Shown: positions 1 through 10,181, counted from the first letter of the stretch. The stretch is DNA of 35,155 bases from an uncultured Sphingomonas sp. (GCF_946478955.1 NZ_CAMLDL010000020.1:1-35155), one strand, 5' to 3'. The notes: generated by a model not told the origin, from the sequence alone. Made by a program: numbers and translations.

Positions 1-1
1 G

Positions 2-721
2 ACCTTCTACCGCTATTCCCCTAGCGATCCCCTCGTGATCGACAATCTCGACCTGGTTATCGAGCAAGGTGACCATGTCGCGATCACCGGGCCGTCGGGG
101 GGCGGAAAATCTACCTTGGTTCGCCTGCTGCTCGGAATGGTCGAGCCCGACAGCGGCGAGGTATTGGTGGATCATATGCCCCTCGAACGGTTCGGAATTC
201 GCAGCTATCACCGGCAAATTGCGGCGGTGCTTCAGGAAGACAGCCTGTTCGCCGGCTCGCTGGCCGACAATATCGCCTTGTTCGACGATAATGTGGACAT
301 GCAGCGCGTGATCGCGGCGGCCACGGCGGCAGCGATCCACGACGACATCCTGCGTATGCCGATGCAGTATGAGACGCTGGTCGGTGACATGGGCTCGACC
401 TTGTCGGGCGGCCAGAAACAACGTGTGCTTTTGGCACGCGCGCTGTACCGGCGGCCCAAGATATTGATTATGGACGAAGGTACCGCGCACCTCGACGCGG
501 CACACGAGAAAGCGGTGAACACGGCGATCGGCGCCATGGGCATTACCCGCATCATTATCGCCCACCGCCGGGAAACCATCGAAGCCGCGGACCGGGTGCT
601 CGTGATGGTTGGCGGCAAGTTGCATGAAATTGCGCAGGACATGCTGGTGAAGGAAGGCGACAAGCCTGCGTCCGAACCAACGGCCGAACCCGCGCCCGAT
701 GCAAAGTCCGCAAAAGCCTGA
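2..721 (+). CDS. ABC exporter ATP-binding domain, C-terminal part (5' truncated by window edge)
   Basis: The reading frame is open from base 2, so the true start lies outside the window and only the nucleotide-binding domain is seen. Visible motifs in order are Walker A (GPSGGGKST), Q-loop (LQEDSLF), the ABC signature LSGGQKQR, Walker B/D-loop (LIMDEGTAHLD) and H-loop (IIAHRRE). The DEGTAHLD form and the FRI-x-SYHRQIAAVLQ stretch resemble peptidase-containing bacteriocin/colicin V type exporters (CvaB/RaxB-like); I infer a full protein with N-terminal transmembrane and possibly C39 peptidase domains upstream. The last ~25 residues are an Ala/Pro/Glu/Lys-rich tail beyond the conserved fold. 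It would energise export of a peptide or protein across the inner membrane. The substrate cannot be told from the fragment. A general ABC exporter is the alternative. Confidence 0.9.
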   Translation, partial: TFYRYSPSDPLVIDNLDLVIEQGDHVAITGPSGGGKSTLVRLLLGMVEPDSGEVLVDHMPLERFGIRSYHRQIAAVLQEDSLFAGSLADNIALFDDNVDMQRVIAAATAAAIHDDILRMPMQYETLVGDMGSTLSGGQKQRVLLARALYRRPKILIMDEGTAHLDAAHEKAVNTAIGAMGITRIIIAHRRETIEAADRVLVMVGGKLHEIAQDMLVKEGDKPASEPTAEPAPDAKSAKA

Positions 722-741
722 ATCAGCGACAGGCAAAATAT

Positions 742-818
742 TGGCGCGCCCGGCAGGATTCGAACCTGCGACCACGAGCTTAGAAGGCACGTGCTCTATC
801 CAGCTGAGCTACGGGCGC
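742..818 (-). tRNA. tRNA-Arg (anticodon UCU), CCA encoded
   Basis: Read on the minus strand, the acceptor strands GCGCCCG and CGGGCGC pair over 7 bp. G is the discriminator and CCA is genomically encoded at 744-742. The D-arm is GCTC/GAGC, the T-arm carries GGTTCGAATCC, and the anticodon loop is CTTCTAA, so the anticodon is UCU (reads AGA/AGG). The anticodon stem CGTGC/GCTCG has one T-T mismatch in its middle pair (bases 789 and 777). The gene lies between the ABC exporter gene and a 73-bp direct repeat. Confidence 0.95.
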
Positions 819-849
819 GCGATGCAATTCGGCCTAGTCAACGGTGCGA

Positions 850-922
850 AGCACCGCAAGGCCGAACGGCCGTCCGAGCTTATTGCGAGGAAGCCAAGGC
901 CAGCGAATGCGGCCGCCCGGCG
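850..922. repeat. 73-bp direct repeat, copy 1
   Basis: Seventy-three bases beginning AGCACCGCAAGG and ending CCGCCCGGCG are repeated without a visible mismatch at 948-1020. The unit contains a short hairpin (GGCCG-AA-CGGCC). The flanks of the two copies differ, so the boundaries are sharp. The copies lie between the 3' end of purQ and the 5' side of tRNA-Arg. Apparent open frames through them on both strands are low-complexity and not believable as genes. Confidence 0.95.
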
Positions 923-947
923 CTTGAGGGACCAATCAAAAATTGGC

Positions 948-1020
948 AGCACCGCAAGGCCGAACGGCCGTCCGAGCTTATTGCGAGGAAGCCAAGGCCA
1001 GCGAATGCGGCCGCCCGGCG
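948..1020. repeat. 73-bp direct repeat, copy 2
   Basis: Second copy of the 850-922 unit, in the same orientation, separated from the first by 25 bases. It ends 16 bases from the stop codon of purQ. The unique spacer contains a small inverted repeat, CCAAT-CAAAA-ATTGG. Confidence 0.95.
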
Positions 1021-1036
1021 GGAAGCGTCCAACAAA

Positions 1037-1702
1037 TTACGCGACGGCTTCAAGCAATCCTTCGAAAAGCCGTCTGCCGTCGGTCGACCCATGCGCCGCC
1101 TCAACCACGCGTTCTGGATGCGGCATCATACCCAGCACATTGCCTTGGGCGTTGATGATGCCGGCAACGTCGCGGGCGGATCCGTTGACGCTGCCCGTGT
1201 ATCGGAACGCCACGCGGCCATCGCCTTCAAGACGGTCGAGCGTTTCCGCATCGGCCTGGAAATTGCCGTCATGATGGGCCACCGGGATGCCGATTTCCTC
1301 ACCCGACTTATAGTGGGACGTGAAAATGGACTGGCTGTTTTCAACCTTCAACCCAACCGTGCGGCAGACGAAGTGAAGGCCCGCGTTACGCATCAACGCA
1401 CCCGGCAGCAGACCAGCCTCGGTCAACACCTGAAAGCCGTTGCAGATTCCGAGAACGGGGACGCCTTTGCCGGCAGCCTCAACCACCGCCTTCATAATGG
1501 GCGAGCGCGCGGCCATGGCACCTGAACGAAGATAGTCGCCGTATGAAAATCCGCCGGGAACCGCGATGAAGTCGGTTCCATCGGGAAGCGTTGCGTCGCG
1601 ATGCCACACCATTGCCGGTGCCTTGCCGGTCACCTGGGCGATGGCCACCGCCAGGTCGCGGTCGCAGTTCGAGCCAGGGAAAACGATGACGGCGCTTTGC
1701 AC
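1037..1702 (-). CDS. purQ: phosphoribosylformylglycinamidine synthase, glutaminase subunit PurQ
   Basis: PurQ is the class I glutamine amidotransferase subunit of FGAM synthase (step 4 of de novo purine synthesis). It hydrolyses glutamine and passes ammonia to PurL. The 221-residue protein matches the usual length. It opens with [14 protein letters not shown], has [14 protein letters not shown] around residues 49-62, the nucleophile Cys87 in LGICNGFQ, and ends with the MMPHPER catalytic His-Glu pair. The start is GTG at 1702-1700, one base after the purS stop, so the two are translationally coupled. An upstream open frame exists but it lies inside purS. PurL and PurC are not next to it in this window. 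Confidence 0.96.
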   Translation of the reverse strand: MQSAVIVFPGSNCDRDLAVAIAQVTGKAPAMVWHRDATLPDGTDFIAVPGGFSYGDYLRSGAMAARSPIMKAVVEAAGKGVPVLGICNGFQVLTEAGLLPGALMRNAGLHFVCRTVGLKVENSQSIFTSHYKSGEEIGIPVAHHDGNFQADAETLDRLEGDGRVAFRYTGSVNGSARDVAGIINAQGNVLGMMPHPERVVEAAHGSTDGRRLFEGLLEAVA

Positions 1703-1703
1703 G

Positions 1704-1964
1704 TCAGGCCTGTCCCGAGCCTGCCGAGGCGGCGGCCGGCTTCTCGATTTTGAAATTTTCGATGACGGTGTTGGCCAAAAGTTTGCGGCACATGTCCTCA
1801 ATGGCTGCGTCGCTGGTGCCGTCGGCCAGATCAAGTTCGATCAACTTGCCGGCACGAACCTCTTGAACGCCATCAAAGCCCAACCCTTCCAGGGCATGGT
1901 GGATCGCCTTGCCCTGCGGGTCGAGGACGCCGGGTTTCAGGGTCACGAACACGCGCGCTTTCAT
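1704..1964 (-). CDS. purS: phosphoribosylformylglycinamidine synthase subunit PurS
   Basis: PurS is the small bridging subunit of the three-part FGAM synthase (PurS-PurQ-PurL) found in Bacillus and alphaproteobacteria. The 86-residue product has the typical N-terminus [18 protein letters not shown] and the conserved [17 protein letters not shown] segment. Its C-terminal tail is Ala/Ser/Gly-rich. The ATG at 1964-1962 is preceded by AAAGG (about 7 bases upstream), which decides this start over in-frame codons further upstream. It is the first gene of the purS-purQ pair. Confidence 0.95.
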   Translation of the reverse strand: MKARVFVTLKPGVLDPQGKAIHHALEGLGFDGVQEVRAGKLIELDLADGTSDAAIEDMCRKLLANTVIENFKIEKPAAASAGSGQA

Positions 1965-1998
1965 GGATAGGCCTTTCATTGGCGAAGATGCTGGCGCC

Positions 1999-2027
1999 CC
2001 TATGGCGAGCGATGCGCGCCGGGGCAA
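1999..2027 (-). promoter_or_regulatory. candidate sigma-70 type promoter for purS-purQ
   Basis: On the minus strand TTGCCC (2027-2022) and CATAGG (2004-1999) are separated by 17 bases and lie about 35 bases upstream of the purS ATG. They match the consensus at 4/6 and 3/6 positions, so this is only a weak candidate. Confidence 0.25.
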
Positions 2028-2113
2028 GCTTTACCGGCTTTTAACCAGCGCGGTCGCATGACGCTCTACTGCGCGCAGAAATCGGTCTGCGCCGAGTCCA
2101 TCTGGGTGGATAT

Positions 2114-2263
2114 ATGGTCGCACTGGCCGCTACGATGTTCGTCACGCTGTTCGGCTGGGGGGCCGATTATTTCCACTGGTCGGACCCGGAAGGAAAAGTG
2201 CAGCTCGCCCTTTTCACCTCGTTCGTCCTCGGAATTGTTTGCGGTTACAAACTTCGCAACTAA
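2114..2263 (+). CDS. small (49 aa) predicted membrane protein
   Basis: I do not recognise a named family. The ATG at 2114 follows GGTGGA (2105-2110) at a short spacing. The product has two hydrophobic stretches: roughly residues 2-16 (VALAATMFVTLFGWG) and 30-44 (QLALFTSFVLGIVCGY). They are joined by a polar, aromatic linker, ADYFHWSDPEGK, and the peptide ends in the basic tail KLRN. This two-helix hairpin design suggests an inner-membrane micropeptide. It lies divergently from purS and ends 11 bases from the 3' end of the convergent acyl-CoA dehydrogenase gene. An internal ATG at 2135 is a less likely alternative start. No function is inferred. Confidence 0.6.
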   Translation: MVALAATMFVTLFGWGADYFHWSDPEGKVQLALFTSFVLGIVCGYKLRN

Positions 2264-2274
2264 CCGGCGATTAT

Positions 2275-3405
2275 TTAATAGCCGCTGAGCCGGGCGACGG
2301 CCGCGGCATGATAGGCCGGACTGCCGAACATTGCGTCCAATACCGCCTGACGCTTCATGTAAAATCCAATGTCATGCTCATCGGTCATACCAATTCCACC
2401 GTGCATCTGGACACCTTCCTGAACCGCGAGCCGCGCTACCTTGCCCGCCTTGGCTTTGGCGACCGCGACCATCAACTCGGCCCTGTCGTCGCCCGCATCA
2501 AGCAGCTGTGCCGCCTTTAGCGAGGCCGCTCGGGCAATCTCGATCTCGCCATACAAATGGGCGGCGCGTTGCTGCAGCACCTGAAATTCTCCGATCAGCC
2601 TGCCGAATTGCTTGCGCTGTTTCAGATATTCGACGGTCATCGCGGTTGCGCCTGCGGCCACGCCGACCAGCTCCGCCGCCGCCCCGGCGCGACCAGCGTT
2701 GAGGGCGCGCGACAGGGGCACCCACCCATTATCAACACCGCCGATCACCGCATCGGCATCGAGCAGGGCATTGTCGAACGTCAACCGCGCGGCCTTGCTA
2801 CTGTCGGCCATGGCGAGATTTTCGACGGTCATGCCGGGCAGATCGCGGGGGACCGCGAATAAAGTGACCCCGTCGATCTCTCCCGGTTTGCCGCCGGTTC
2901 GGGCCGCGACCAGGATCATGTCGGCACTGGCACCTTGAACGACGAACTGCTTGGCACCGTTCAAGGCAAACCCATTACCTTGGCGGCTTGCGGCCAGCGC
3001 CGTTTGCGCCGGGGCGTGATGCCGACCTTCGTCGAGTGCCAGCGCAATGACCGTTTCCCCCGACAGGATGCCGGGGAACCAGTGAGCGGCCTGGGCGGAA
3101 CCGTCCAATGCCCGCACTGCGGCAACCGAGGTCGACAGAAAAGGCGACGGGGTGAGATTTCGACCAATTTCTTCAAGCACGATATTGGCTTCAACCTGAC
3201 CAAGCCCAGCGCCGCCGTCCGCCTCCGGGATCAGAATGCCGGTCAGGCCCAGCTCTGCAAATTGTTTCCACAGGCCATGGCCAAACCCGTCCTTGCAGCC
3301 GATGTCGCGCCAATGGCGCAGCTGCTTGGGAATAGCGCCTTCCGCCGCCATGAATGGGCTGACGCTGTCTTGCAGCATCCGCTGGTCGTCGTTGAGGGTC
3401 ATCAT
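2275..3405 (-). CDS. acyl-CoA dehydrogenase, PimD-like small subunit
   Basis: FAD-dependent acyl-CoA dehydrogenase fold (376 aa). The N-terminal helical domain begins TLNDDQRMLQDSV, followed by LGLTGILIPEADGGAGLG, the substrate-side strand NGAKQFVVQGASADMILV, and the C-terminal helical domain with RKQFGRLIGEFQVLQQRAAHL and QMHGGIGMTDEHDIG. Where MCAD-type enzymes carry the catalytic Glu in a YEGT motif, this protein has AMFGSPA and then ends. It probably therefore depends on its partner, the neighbouring dehydrogenase gene. This two-gene arrangement is that of PimC/PimD-type heteromeric dehydrogenases. Two ATGs in tandem (3405 and 3402) can start it, four bases after the stop of the upstream gene, so it is co-translated. 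The substrate is unknown. Confidence 0.88.
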   Translation of the reverse strand: MMTLNDDQRMLQDSVSPFMAAEGAIPKQLRHWRDIGCKDGFGHGLWKQFAELGLTGILIPEADGGAGLGQVEANIVLEEIGRNLTPSPFLSTSVAAVRALDGSAQAAHWFPGILSGETVIALALDEGRHHAPAQTALAASRQGNGFALNGAKQFVVQGASADMILVAARTGGKPGEIDGVTLFAVPRDLPGMTVENLAMADSSKAARLTFDNALLDADAVIGGVDNGWVPLSRALNAGRAGAAAELVGVAAGATAMTVEYLKQRKQFGRLIGEFQVLQQRAAHLYGEIEIARAASLKAAQLLDAGDDRAELMVAVAKAKAGKVARLAVQEGVQMHGGIGMTDEHDIGFYMKRQAVLDAMFGSPAYHAAAVARLSGY

Positions 3406-3409
3406 TTCT

Positions 3410-4579
3410 TCAGGCTCCCGGCAGGCCGAGGATATGTTTGGCGACAATGCCGAGCTGGATTTCGCTGGTGCCACCTTCAATGGAATTGGCTTTGGTGCGC
3501 AGCCAGTCGCGGGCGGTTTTGCCGCCGCGTGATGCCTCGCTATCCCACTCCAGGGCATCGCTTCCGCCGGCCGCCATCATCAGCTCATGACGCTGCTTGT
3601 TCAACTCGGTCCCGGCATATTTCATCATCGACGGCAGGGCGGGGTGGGCCTCGCCCGCCTTCAACTGATCGATGAACCGCTCGCTCATCGCGGCGAAGGC
3701 GAGGGCATCAACATCGAATTCAGAGATCCTGACGCGCAGTAGCGGATCGTCGATCGGTCCTACCGACGCACCGAGCGATTTGGACGAGCCAAGTCCCATG
3801 CCGCTGATCATCTCCCGCTCATGGCCGAGCAGATATTTGGCAACGTCCCAGCCCTTATTCTCTTCATGAATCCGTTGAGAGACAGGCACTTCGACATCAT
3901 CGAAAAAGGTTTCGCAGAAAGGCGAATTGCCGCTGATCAGCAGGATCGGCTTGGTCGAAACGCCGCGGCTTTCCATATCGAACAGCAGGAAGCTGATCCC
4001 GCCATGCTTGGACTCAGTCGAGGTGCGGACGAGGCAGAAAATCCAGTCGGCCTGATCGGCGTAGCTGGTCCACACCTTCTGACCGTTGACGAGATAATGG
4101 CCGCCCCGAACCGGATCGGACACGGTTTCCGCCTTGGTCGATAAGCCGGCAAGGTCACTTCCCGCGCCCGGTTCCGAATAGCCTTGGCACCAACGGATTT
4201 CGCCGCGCGCGATTTCGGTGAGATATTTCACCTTCTGCTCTTCGGTGCCATATTTCAGCAGGGCCGGGCCAAGCATCGAGATGCCGAAGCTGGTGAGCGG
4301 TGAGCGTGCACCAATCGCCGTCATTTCCTCTTTGAGGATTTTCGCCTCCGCCGCGCTCAAACCGCCGCCGCCATAGGCTTTCGGCCAGTCGGGCACGGTC
4401 CACCCCCGCGCCGCCATCGCGCCGAGCCATTGTTTCTGCGCTTCACTTTGATATTCGAAGTGACGCCCGCCCCAGCAAATATCCTTCTCGCCCCGCATGG
4501 GCGTGCGCATTTCCGGCGGGCAATTGGCCTCCAGCCAGGCGCGGGTATCGGCGCGGAATTGATCGAGCGGATCGGTCAT
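3410..4579 (-). CDS. acyl-CoA dehydrogenase, PimC-like large subunit
   Basis: A 389-residue acyl-CoA dehydrogenase. Visible features are GWTVPDWPKAYGG (about 60-72), the FAD/substrate signature CQGYSEPGAGSDLAGL (about 135-150), NGQKVWTSYADQADW, HGGISFLLFDM, and the C-terminal IEGGTSEIQ segment that lines the flavin and supplies an acidic residue. It would oxidise an acyl-CoA to the 2-enoyl-CoA and pass electrons to ETF. The ATG overlaps the stop of the upstream membrane-protein gene (ATGA), and the next gene starts four bases after its stop, giving a three-gene leftward operon. The pairing with the following dehydrogenase points to a heteromeric enzyme for unusual, dicarboxylic or steroid-type acyl-CoAs, but the specificity cannot be read from the sequence. 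Confidence 0.92.
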   Translation of the reverse strand: MTDPLDQFRADTRAWLEANCPPEMRTPMRGEKDICWGGRHFEYQSEAQKQWLGAMAARGWTVPDWPKAYGGGGLSAAEAKILKEEMTAIGARSPLTSFGISMLGPALLKYGTEEQKVKYLTEIARGEIRWCQGYSEPGAGSDLAGLSTKAETVSDPVRGGHYLVNGQKVWTSYADQADWIFCLVRTSTESKHGGISFLLFDMESRGVSTKPILLISGNSPFCETFFDDVEVPVSQRIHEENKGWDVAKYLLGHEREMISGMGLGSSKSLGASVGPIDDPLLRVRISEFDVDALAFAAMSERFIDQLKAGEAHPALPSMMKYAGTELNKQRHELMMAAGGSDALEWDSEASRGGKTARDWLRTKANSIEGGTSEIQLGIVAKHILGLPGA

Positions 4580-5082
4580 TTGGCGGCTCCCGAGGTTGCG
4601 TTGGATTGATAATAGGCGTGGCGAATTACCCCAAGCGCGCTGGCAATGATCAGTAGGCGCACGGCGATGTGGACCATCTTGCCCTGATCAAGTTCCCACG
4701 CCCCCTGCACGGTGGCAATCGTACCGAACAGGCCGAACAACTGATAAAGAATGACCATCGCGGCGACGGCATAACCAGGACGGACCAGCAGCCACAGCAT
4801 CAGGAAGGCGTTGAGGACGACGTCGACGCCTACGAGCGGCAGCGCGCCCGGAACACCCAGTGCGCCCCAGACGATCCACAATGTATGCCCAGCGAGTGCG
4901 GCAATGGTCAGACTCACCGACCGATCACGACCCATGCCATAGCGCAGACCCGCGTAGATAAGACCGGCGCCGAGCAATGGCAGCCATAGCGCGGGACCGA
5001 TCAAGGTTGCGCCAAGATAGCCAGCGCCGATGGCCATCAGTACGCCGATTGCCCATTTCTGAAGATTGGGACGCTGCTCCAA
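4576..5082 (-). CDS. unrecognised polytopic membrane protein (168 aa), first gene of the dehydrogenase operon
   Basis: No family is recognised. The start is a TTG (5082-5080), chosen because AGAGGA lies six bases upstream and because the hydrophobic product begins directly after it (EQRPNLQKWAIGVLMAIG). Five hydrophobic segments are visible: WAIGVLMAIGAGYLGATLIG, LWLPLLGAGLIYAG, LTIAALAGHTLWIVWGAL, VVLNAFLMLWLLV/AVAAMVILYQLFGLFG and VHIAVRLLIIASALGVI. The tail is polar (YYQSNATSGAAK). Its stop overlaps the ATG of the PimC-like gene (ATGA). The link to acyl-CoA metabolism rests only on operon position. The same frame is open much further upstream, but that part is antisense to the divergent dehydrogenase gene and is rejected. 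Confidence 0.75.
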   Translation of the reverse strand: MEQRPNLQKWAIGVLMAIGAGYLGATLIGPALWLPLLGAGLIYAGLRYGMGRDRSVSLTIAALAGHTLWIVWGALGVPGALPLVGVDVVLNAFLMLWLLVRPGYAVAAMVILYQLFGLFGTIATVQGAWELDQGKMVHIAVRLLIIASALGVIRHAYYQSNATSGAAK

Positions 5083-5134
5083 AATCGATCCTCTTTCCCG
5101 ATATCGCGGTCGTTTTTTGGTCCCGGACTTGCCC

Positions 5135-5160
5135 GGAACCCTTCGCCGTCCTAGCCCGTT
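5135..5160 (+). promoter_or_regulatory. candidate EcfG (general stress response) promoter
   Basis: GGAAC at 5135-5139 and CGTT at 5157-5160 are separated by exactly 17 bases, matching the alphaproteobacterial EcfG consensus GGAAC-N16/17-CGTT. A start of transcription near 5168 would give a leader of about 35 bases containing the GGGAG ribosome-binding site (5190-5194) of the GTG-initiated dehydrogenase at 5203. Confidence 0.6.
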
Positions 5161-5202
5161 TTGGAACGATACTGATGCGATGCGCAAGCGGGAGAAGCGG
5201 CG

Positions 5203-6446
<1,244 letters not shown>

Positions 6447-6450
<4 letters not shown>

Positions 6451-7226
6451 GCGGCCTTTTCGATCTGACCGGCAAAGTTGCGATCATCACTGGATCGTCA
6501 CGCGGGATTGGTAAGGCGATTGCCGAGGCGATGGCGGAACAGGGCGCGAAAGTCGTGATTTCCAGCCGCAAGCAGGACGCCTGCGATGAGACCGCCGCCG
6601 AGATCAACGCGGCCCACGGTGAAGGCACCGCCATCGCGGTCGCCGCCAACATTTCCAGCAAGGACGATCTTCAACACCTCGTCGACGAAACCCGCCGACA
6701 GTTCGGCAAGATCGACGCGCTGGTCTGCAACGCGGCGTCCAACCCTTATTATGGCCCGATGGCCGGGATCGCGGACGACCAGTTCCGCAAAATCCTGGAA
6801 AACAACGTCATCGCCAACCACTGGCTGATTTCCATGGTCGCGCCGGAAATGGTCGAGCGGAAGGCGGGATCGATCATCATCGTCAGCTCGATTGGCGGCC
6901 TGACCAGCTCAACCGTGATCGGCGCGTACAACATCTCCAAGGCGGCGGATTTCCAGCTCGCCCGCAACCTTGCCGCCGAATTCGGGCCAAGCGGGGTGCG
7001 CGTCAACTGCATCGCGCCGGGCCTGATCAAGACCGACTTTGCCAAGGCCCTGTGGGAAAATCCGGACACGCTGAAGGCCGTCACGCGCGGGACGCCGCTT
7101 CGGCGGATTGGCGAACCGCGGGAAATTGCGGGCGCGGCGGTTTACCTTGCCAGCGATGCCTCAACCTTCATGACCGGCCAGACGATGATCGTCGATGGCG
7201 GGTCCACGATTGGGGTGGGGCTGTGA
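6447..7226 (+). CDS. short-chain dehydrogenase/reductase (SDR), classical type
   Basis: A 259-residue classical SDR with the NAD(P)-binding TGSSRGIG (residues 15-22), a CNAAS variant of the NNAG motif, SS in IIIVSSIGG, and the catalytic YNISK pair. The C-terminal segment has [19 protein letters not shown] and VDGGST. SRK after the second strand (VVISSRK) suggests NADP(H) preference. The start is the GTG at 6447, overlapping the stop of the preceding dehydrogenase (GTGA), so the two are translationally coupled. Within a beta-oxidation operon it could act as a 3-hydroxyacyl-CoA or related alcohol dehydrogenase, but SDR specificity cannot be read from motifs. Confidence 0.92.
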
Positions 7227-7244
7227 GGTTCGCGCTTCATTGTT

Positions 7245-7322
7245 CCCCTGCGCAGGCAGGGGCCCAGTCCGGCGCCAAGGGCGCCGCTCTGCGGCGCGTC
7301 TGGGCTCCTGCCTTCGCAGGAG
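7245..7322. repeat. REP-like palindromic repeat cluster between two SDR genes
   Basis: Three hairpins lie end to end. They are CCCCTGC/GCAGGGG (7245-7251 with 7256-7262), GGCGCC-AAG-GGCGCC (7271-7285) and CTCCTGC/GCAGGAG (7305-7311 with 7316-7322). The first 25 bases (7245-7269) recur with one mismatch at 14949-14973, showing a dispersed intergenic repeat family. Confidence 0.85.
7305..7322 (+). promoter_or_regulatory. hairpin containing the ribosome-binding site of the second SDR gene
   Basis: The perfect 7-bp stem CTCCTGC/GCAGGAG with a CTTC loop includes AGGAG (7318-7322) in its right arm. AGGAG is followed seven bases later by the TTG start at 7330. If folded in the mRNA, the hairpin would cover the Shine-Dalgarno and lower initiation. 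The RBS appears to be contributed by the repeat itself. Confidence 0.6.
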
Positions 7323-7329
7323 AACTGAA

Positions 7330-8082
<753 letters not shown>

Positions 8083-8098
8083 ACACCCGGAGATCATC

Positions 8099-10159
8099 AT
8101 GACCGACAGCCCCATTTCCACGCAGCTGCACCACGATGTGCTGATCATCACCTCCAACAACCCGCCGGTGAACGCGCTCGGTGCCGCCGTCCGGCAGGGA
8201 CTGGTCGCGGCAATTGAAGAGGCGGAGGCCAATGGCGCGGTCAACGCCGTCGTCATCCGCTGTGAGGGCAAGACCTTCTTCGCGGGCGCGGACATTACCG
8301 AATTCGGCAAGCCGCCGGTCATGCCCTGGCTGCCCGACGTGGTCGACCGGATCGAGAATTGCACCAAGCCGGTGGTCGCCGCAATCCATGGAACGGCGCT
8401 CGGCGGTGGGTGCGAAGTCGCGCTCGGCTGTCACTACCGTGTCGCGGTGAAGGACGCGAAGTTGGGCTTCCCCGAGGTGAACCTCGGCCTGCTGCCCGGC
8501 GCAGGCGGCACCCAACGCGCACCGCGCGTTGGCGGCGTCGAACTGGCGCTGACCATGGCCACCACCGGCAAGCCGATCAGCGCCGGTCAGGCCTATGAAG
8601 CAGGCCTCGTCGATCGGGTCGTTGACGGCAACCTCGTCGAACATGCCGTGGCCTTCGCTGAGGAGGTCAAGGACGTCCGCCCGCTGCCCAAGTCGCGTGA
8701 GCGCAATGAGAAGGTGACCGGCGTCGATCCGGTAATCTTCGAGGACTACAAGAAGGCCAACGCCAAGCTTTTCCGCGGGGACATTGCGCCGCAGGCGAAC
8801 CTCGACTGCATCCGCGCCGCCACGCAGTTACCCTTCGCGGAAGGCATCACCTTCGAACGCACCAAGTTCATGGAATTGATGGTCGGCGAACAGGCCAAGG
8901 CTCGCCAATATTTCTTCTTTGCCGAGCGCAAGGCGGCGAAGATCGACGGCATCGACGACAGCGTGCAGCCGCGCGATATCCGCAAGGTCGGCGTCATCGG
9001 CGCGGGCACGATGGGCGGCGGCATTTCGATGAACTTCCTGTCGGCGGGTATCCCGGTGACGATCTTCGAAATGAACCAGGAGGCGCTCGACCGCGGCACC
9101 GGCATCATCCGCAAGAATTATGAGGCGACCGCGTCCAAGGGTCGCATGACCGCCGCGCAGGTTGAAGGCGCGATGGGACTTCTGACGCCTACGCTGGAGT
9201 TCAACGAGCTGGCCGATTGCGACCTGATCATCGAGGCGGTGTATGAAAATATGGACGTGAAGAAGGACATCTTCACCCGCCTGGACGCCACGGTGAAGCA
9301 GGGCGCGATCCTGGCCAGCAACACCAGCTACCTCGACATTGACGAAATCGCATCGGTGACGAAGCGGCCGCAAGACGTGCTCGGTCTCCACTTCTTCTCC
9401 CCCGCCAATGTCATGAAACTGCTCGAAATCGTGCGCGGCGCGAAAACCGCCGGCGATGTCCTGATCACCGCGATGGCACTGGCCAAGAAGATCAAGAAGG
9501 TAGCGGTGGTCGCGGGCGTCACCTACGGCTTCATCGGTAACCGCATGCTGATGCCGCGCCAGGTGGAGGCGACCAAGCTCCTCCTCGAAGGCGCGACGCC
9601 GGAACAGGTCGACAAGGTCCATGTCGCGTTCGGCATGCCGATGGGCCCATTCCAGATGGCCGACCTTGCGGGTGTCGATATCGGTTGGCACCGCGACCCG
9701 ACCCGGATCGAAAATATCCGCGACGCGCTCGCCGCCGAGGGGCGTTGGGGGCAGAAGAAGGGCGCCGGTTTTTACGACTATGACGAAAAACGCCGCCCGA
9801 CGCCGTCCCCGCGCGTTCAGGAAATCATCGAGGACTTCCGCAAAAAGGCCGGGGTCACGCCGCGCGACATCAGCGACGAGGAAATCGTCCAGCGCACGCT
9901 CTACACCATGGTCAATGAGGGCGCGAAGATCCTTGAAGAAGGCAAGGCGCAGCGGGCGTCGGACGAAGATGTCGCCTGGGTCTATGGCTATGGCTGGCCA
10001 GTCTATCGCGGCGGCCCGATGTATTGGGCCGACAGCGAAGGCCTGCAGAAGATCGTCGACGGCCTGAAGGCGCAGCAGGAGCGGCTGGGCCCCGATTTCA
10101 GCTTCTCCAACTTACTGCTGGACAAGGCCGCAAAAGGCGAGAAATTTACCGCCAGATAA
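8099..10159 (+). CDS. bifunctional enoyl-CoA hydratase / 3-hydroxyacyl-CoA dehydrogenase (FadB/FadJ type)
   Basis: This 686-residue fusion performs the second and third steps of beta-oxidation. The N-terminal crotonase domain (about 1-190) has the oxyanion-hole segment [10 protein letters not shown] and both catalytic Glu motifs, GGGCEVALG and [18 protein letters not shown]. The middle domain (about 290-480) has the NAD-binding [10 protein letters not shown] and the dehydrogenase motif [17 protein letters not shown] with the catalytic His. Two C-terminal helical 3HCDH domains follow ([10 protein letters not shown], and [12 protein letters not shown]). The ATG follows GGAG (8089-8092) by six bases. 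At 686 aa it is nearer FadJ than FadB in size. No thiolase gene follows, so the last step must be encoded elsewhere. Confidence 0.95.
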   Translation: MTDSPISTQLHHDVLIITSNNPPVNALGAAVRQGLVAAIEEAEANGAVNAVVIRCEGKTFFAGADITEFGKPPVMPWLPDVVDRIENCTKPVVAAIHGTALGGGCEVALGCHYRVAVKDAKLGFPEVNLGLLPGAGGTQRAPRVGGVELALTMATTGKPISAGQAYEAGLVDRVVDGNLVEHAVAFAEEVKDVRPLPKSRERNEKVTGVDPVIFEDYKKANAKLFRGDIAPQANLDCIRAATQLPFAEGITFERTKFMELMVGEQAKARQYFFFAERKAAKIDGIDDSVQPRDIRKVGVIGAGTMGGGISMNFLSAGIPVTIFEMNQEALDRGTGIIRKNYEATASKGRMTAAQVEGAMGLLTPTLEFNELADCDLIIEAVYENMDVKKDIFTRLDATVKQGAILASNTSYLDIDEIASVTKRPQDVLGLHFFSPANVMKLLEIVRGAKTAGDVLITAMALAKKIKKVAVVAGVTYGFIGNRMLMPRQVEATKLLLEGATPEQVDKVHVAFGMPMGPFQMADLAGVDIGWHRDPTRIENIRDALAAEGRWGQKKGAGFYDYDEKRRPTPSPRVQEIIEDFRKKAGVTPRDISDEEIVQRTLYTMVNEGAKILEEGKAQRASDEDVAWVYGYGWPVYRGGPMYWADSEGLQKIVDGLKAQQERLGPDFSFSNLLLDKAAKGEKFTAR

Positions 10160-10181
10160 TCGCTGAAACGGAGGAATTGGG

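Noticed and set aside
699..1525. Plus-strand open frames through tRNA-Arg, the 73-bp repeats and purQ
   Set aside because: They run through a tRNA and antisense to purQ; the peptides are repeat translations (Arg/Ala/Pro-rich).
8828..9691. Large minus-strand open frame opposite the FadJ-like gene
   Set aside because: Shadow of a conserved gene; His/Arg/Asp-rich translation without domains.
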